A stretch of DNA of 54,837 bases from assembly GCA_001464735.1 (NCBI GenBank), contig LNDU01000015.1, positions 1-54,837 of the forward strand, given 5' to 3'. This document shows positions 53,346 through 54,837 of this stretch, one piece after another (position 1 is the first letter of the stretch; each line of letters begins with the position of its first letter). The translations under genes and the position numbers were made by a program. The notes under the pieces were generated by a model. That model was not told the origin of the DNA, searched no databases, and saw only the letters and a program-made list of their open reading frames with translations. The stretch comes from Nitrospira sp. Ga0074138. Its GTDB lineage: Bacteria > Nitrospirota > Nitrospiria > Nitrospirales > Nitrospiraceae.

Positions 53346-53744
53346 ATGAGGAACATAACAAAAAAACAAATGCCGGAGAGAGCTATTGTGAGGACACTTG
53401 TAACTGCCATTGTCATGACAGGCTGGATGGTTTTCACAGGTTGTTCTTATCTTCAGCACCCTAATCCCCCCCTCAAACAAGTCAGCGGCTGTATTGACAA
53501 AGGTCGGTCCGGCTATTGGTGCCCCAATTCCTCCTTAACAATGGCCGCTAATACTTCAGAGGAGCGGGCGGCGACAAAAAATGACCTACTTCGACTACAA
53601 GGGGAGAAGGAGCGAGTTGAGGCTGAAATAGCAGACCAGTCAAAGGATTCAGATCGACTGTCGAAAGAGTTGTCCACTTTGAAGCAGCAGATTATGGATC
53701 TGGAAGTTCAATTGGAGCAGCTGGGGCAGATTAAGCATAACTAA
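53346..53744 (+). CDS. Small lipoprotein 2 with coiled-coil tail (132 aa)
   Basis: The ATG at 53346 has AAGGAGG at seven bases; by homology with lipoprotein 1 a GTG at 53388 (GAGAGCTATT before it) is a second start. The lipoprotein signal (LVTAIVMTGWMVFTGC) is followed by the shared block IDKGRSGYWCPN and then a heptad-rich coiled coil of about 60 residues (LLRLQGEKERVEAEIADQ, LSKELSTLKQQIMDLEVQLEQL in parts). It should be anchored in the outer or inner membrane and form oligomers in the periplasm. The function is unknown. A strong terminator follows. Confidence 0.82.
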   Translation: MRNITKKQMPERAIVRTLVTAIVMTGWMVFTGCSYLQHPNPPLKQVSGCIDKGRSGYWCPNSSLTMAANTSEERAATKNDLLRLQGEKERVEAEIADQSKDSDRLSKELSTLKQQIMDLEVQLEQLGQIKHN

Positions 53745-53823
53745 CAATGGATGCGAGCTACCTAAAAACACCAAAGGTATACTTTACGCACAACCTATCT
53801 GCGCTGGCTTCCCAGAATTTAGG

Positions 53824-53855
53824 AGACACCTATAGGAGACACCCTATAGGTGTCT
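53824..53855 (+). terminator. Rho-independent terminator
   Basis: AGACACCTATAGG pairs with CCTATAGGTGTCT (13 bp) across a 6-nt loop and is followed by TTTAAA. It ends transcription about 80 bp after lipoprotein 2. Confidence 0.75.
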
Positions 53856-54087
53856 TTAAACATGAGAGGCCCTCGGGGAAGCAGTGCTGATCGGAGAGCT
53901 TCCGACAGAAGTACACCTTCATCAAAGTCCATCGCTGAGAGTTAGATAACGCCGTGATATGCCGGGTCCTCGACGTGACGCGCAGAAGATTCCTACGTCT
54001 AGTTGCGAAACTCGCTGTCTGATAATGCACGGGAATACCATCGGTTCGAAGCAGGAGAAGCTATACCTTAGCATCGCGTCAGATTTC

Positions 54088-54641
54088 CTAGATTATGGGA
54101 AAGCACCGCACCTGTTTGGACTCGATCCTGCCAATGTGGCCTCTTGCCAGAGTTTGATGGTGCCATACTCTTCTTACATCTCCTGGTGAAGCCGTCCCAG
54201 CGGACCGAACAGCTGTTGATCCTCTATGCTGTGTGCACTCAGCGGCTGGTCCCGCCAGGCTAATAGCCGCTCGACTCATCGCCAGGACTCAACAGAGCCG
54301 CGTCGCGCGAGGGAGTATTTGCGAGTCCGGATAAATCGCGTATTTCACGTGGATTCCTCTCGAAAAGTACGCGGGGGCTTTCTTAAAATGCTCCGCTCGT
54401 CGATGACACGCGCTAACTCGCACCGCAGCCGAGCGAGTTCTGCGGCTGGCTCGGCTTGTCGACCAGAACCTGAGAATGCGCCCCCATGCGTCGCGACCAT
54501 CTTCTGCCATTCGTAGAGACGATTGCGGGGGGGGGTTGCCAAATTCATGGGCGAGTTCGGCCGCCGAGCAATGCCCGGCATGCAGAGTTGCACGGCGTGT
54601 TTCACGAGAGCTTCATCGTGCCCCTTTGAGGTGTCCGTCAA
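54088..54641 (-). pseudogene. Decayed IS3-family transposase (orfA and orfB remnants)
   Basis: On the minus strand, LYEWQKMV, RLRCELARVIDERSILRKP and an acidic end (54345-54500) match the C-terminal half of IS3 OrfA, whose leucine-rich helix reads similarly. The helix-turn-helix part upstream is only seen after frame changes. Beyond it, VKYAIYPDSQILPRATRLC is reminiscent of an OrfB start, soon cut by a stop, and further broken pieces run to about 54090. No terminal inverted repeats were found. The element is dead. Confidence 0.6.
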
Positions 54642-54740
54642 ACCCTGGGCAGCTCACCCTTGCGGGCGGACCGTAAACCGGATATTTGATGTGCTACACA
54701 AAGCGGACAGATGATGTTGGCTCCAACACACAATTGGAGC

Positions 54741-54837
54741 TTGACTTTAGCCTGGCTCGGCAATAAGATACCGCCAAAATCGTTCCAAAAGGAAAACTAG
54801 GGTTCCGGCTTCCTTCACCAGGGAGCGTCTGGTCCAA
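54741..54837 (+). ncRNA. ykkC-type (guanidine-I) riboswitch, copy 2, cut by window end
   Basis: From 54740 to the last base the sequence is identical to 49668-49765 (98 bp). It includes the promoter TTGACT-N17-TAAGAT (54741-54769), then CTAGGGTTCCGG and TCTGGTCC. The 3' half of the aptamer and the regulated gene lie outside the window. A GCTCCAA/TTGGAGC inverted repeat ends exactly where the identity starts. Confidence 0.7.

Overview
The window most resembles a chromosome segment of a Nitrospirota bacterium, probably Nitrospira. It has an LPS-assembly LptD, Skp and a TonB-dependent receptor (Gram-negative envelope), many sigma-54 activators and HD-GYP proteins, paired DUF507 proteins, a MoaD-MoaE fusion, moderately high GC and frequent non-ATG starts. 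The taxonomic call rests on gene content and family resemblance, not on a search.

Left part (1-12.8 kb): a sigma-54 activator with a degenerate receiver, an HD-GYP phosphodiesterase, a 57-residue zinc-ribbon protein behind a strong sigma-54 promoter, a decayed duplicate of the HD-GYP C-terminus, several secreted proteins of unknown function (one split by an in-frame TAG), then a minus-strand group (secreted HAD-like protein, peroxiredoxin, TPR lipoprotein, two DUF507 proteins, cyclophilin-like protein) and a plus-strand group (DEDD exonuclease, PP2C phosphatase, NTF2-like secreted protein, SURNod19/PHM-like secreted protein).

Signalling cluster (13.0-21.4 kb): a 1403-residue protein that joins receiver, PAS, degenerate kinase, two PilZ domains with intact c-di-GMP motifs, a LuxD-like alpha/beta-hydrolase domain that seems to have lost its catalytic residues, and a SAM methyltransferase. 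It is followed by a cytosolic GAF histidine kinase, a canonical NtrC-type regulator, and a receiver-HD-GYP protein that has its own sigma-54 promoter. This cluster reads as a c-di-GMP/sigma-54 circuit around an unusual enzyme fusion.

Housekeeping block (21.4-36.9 kb): recN, trxA, lptD, folC, accD, a Ni/Co transporter, moaA, moaD-moaE, moaC, skp, a rhodanese, a PA0069-type radical SAM protein and serS. Between about 36.9 and 42.6 kb lies an island flanked by two degenerate tRNA-Ser-like repeats, holding an 897-residue lipoprotein (lipase domain plus TPR-like repeats), a 10-bp phased repeat array and small membrane proteins.

Right part (43.2-54.8 kb): a translesion-synthesis cassette made of an XRE-S24 self-cleaving repressor with promoter and palindromic operator overlapping its own start, a catalytically dead ImuB, DnaE2 and a DUF72 protein, without imuA. 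Then come a pair of paralogous small lipoproteins with a shared palindromic promoter, a TonB-dependent receptor, IS relics, and two copies of a promoter-plus-ykkC-type (guanidine-I) riboswitch module identical over 98 bp. The first copy drives three tiny overlapping ORFs; the second runs off the right edge.
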